DNA from: Actinomycetota bacterium
GTDB taxonomy: Bacteria; Actinomycetota; Thermoleophilia; Solirubrobacterales; Solirubrobacteraceae
Assembly (NCBI GenBank): GCA_018268595.1
Contig: JAFDWH010000007.1
Coordinates: forward strand, 1-34,638
Direction of reading: 5' to 3'
Length of the DNA: 34,638 nucleotides
Shown here: in pieces, positions 34,483 through 34,638 of the stretch
Numbering within the stretch: position 1 is the stretch's first letter
How the letters are laid out: every line of letters starts with the position of its first letter
Position numbers and translations under genes: made by a program
Notes under the pieces: model-generated
What the model was told of the DNA's origin: nothing
Databases searched by the model: none
What the model saw: only the letters and a program-made list of their open reading frames with translations

Positions 34483-34638
34483 TCAGTCGCGTGCCAGCTC
34501 GGCGCCCTTGGCCGCGTCGAGCAGGTGCTCTTTGCGCACGAGTTTGACGCGGGGGCGGCCGTGGGGCTCGCCGGCGGTTCTCTCCGCGTCGTCGATCGCT
34601 TGCCAGTGGGTGTAGGTGATGTGGTCGGGGCAGCGGTC
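34483..34638 (-). CDS. C-terminal end of a FAD-dependent ferredoxin-NADP reductase-like protein (partial)
   Basis: Only the last 51 residues lie in the window; the frame is open to the right edge and ends in TGA at 34483-34485. The sequence includes ITYTHWQAIDDAERTAGEPH then GRPRVKLVRKEHLLDAA. The W-x-x-ID-x-x-E-x-x-x-G-x-x-x-GRPRVK pattern is the C-terminal signature of FprA-type NADPH-ferredoxin reductases and related glutamate synthase small-subunit-like oxidoreductases. It is convergent with glnA, 12 nt away. Identification is from the tail alone. Confidence 0.65.
   Translation of the reverse strand, partial: DRCPDHITYTHWQAIDDAERTAGEPHGRPRVKLVRKEHLLDAAKGAELARD

Overview
The window is a very GC-rich, gene-dense chromosomal segment from an actinobacterium, most likely of the Thermoleophilia / Solirubrobacterales type (Conexibacter- or Patulibacter-like). 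This is inferred from gene content and style: actinobacterial LexA boxes, an imuB-dnaE2 cassette with the small protein seen beside imuB in actinobacteria, a System I cytochrome c maturation set (ccmE-ccmF-ccmI-like), a class A RNase P RNA, a c-di-AMP riboswitch of actinobacterial form, many GTG starts and 1-4 nt gene overlaps. No rRNA, insertion sequence, transposase or CRISPR array is visible.

Layout. 1-1.3 kb: the end of a three-gene operon with an ExbB/MotA-like proton channel and a DUF2149 protein. 1.3-6.4 kb: the phosphate locus, with phoU divergent from a stand-alone PhoB-type winged-helix gene followed by pstS-pstC-pstA-pstB; an 11-bp-periodic PHO-box-like repeat lies between the two arms. 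6.4-9.3 kb: a membrane diguanylate cyclase, a SigB/SigF-type sigma factor, a TetR regulator and a small zinc-ribbon protein. 9.4-12.6 kb: ccmE (Cys-type), ccmF, a ccmI-like gene and secG. 12.6-13.4 kb: an HD-GYP phosphodiesterase. 13.4-15.9 kb: an accessory patch with a MazEF-type toxin-antitoxin pair, an HNH nuclease and a GNAT (TacT-like) toxin with antitoxin, ending next to tRNA-Leu(GAG). 16.1-17.5 kb: lexA with its own SOS box, a zinc-ribbon gene and rnpB. 17.6-19.9 kb: a ClC chloride channel with CBS domains and a MarR regulator, behind a palindromic operator. 20-23.7 kb: a FAD-linked oxidase fused to a beta-propeller plus an unknown gene. 23.7-26.1 kb: a thiolase and a secreted protein of unknown function. 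26.2-31.3 kb: the SOS mutasome (imuB, DUF6504-like protein, dnaE2) with two more LexA boxes. 31.3-34.6 kb: a membrane-anchored cytochrome c, a c-di-AMP riboswitch before a tiny membrane protein, an AhpD-like protein without its cysteines, glutamine synthetase, and the end of a ferredoxin-NADP reductase-like gene.

How it works together. Three LexA boxes with the core CGAAC-N4-GTTCG link lexA, imuB and dnaE2 into one damage-induced mutagenesis regulon. The pst/phoU genes form a phosphate-starvation unit. Several genes have a TANNNT -10 element only 6-11 nt before the start codon and no Shine-Dalgarno, which points to widespread leaderless transcription. Exported and likely highly expressed genes use AGA/AGG arginine codons far more than expected for this base composition. 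The most unusual items are the oxidase-propeller fusion lacking the usual flavin-linking histidine, the CPSKF variant of CcmE, the riboswitch-controlled micro-membrane protein, and a palindromic low-complexity insertion inside dnaE2.
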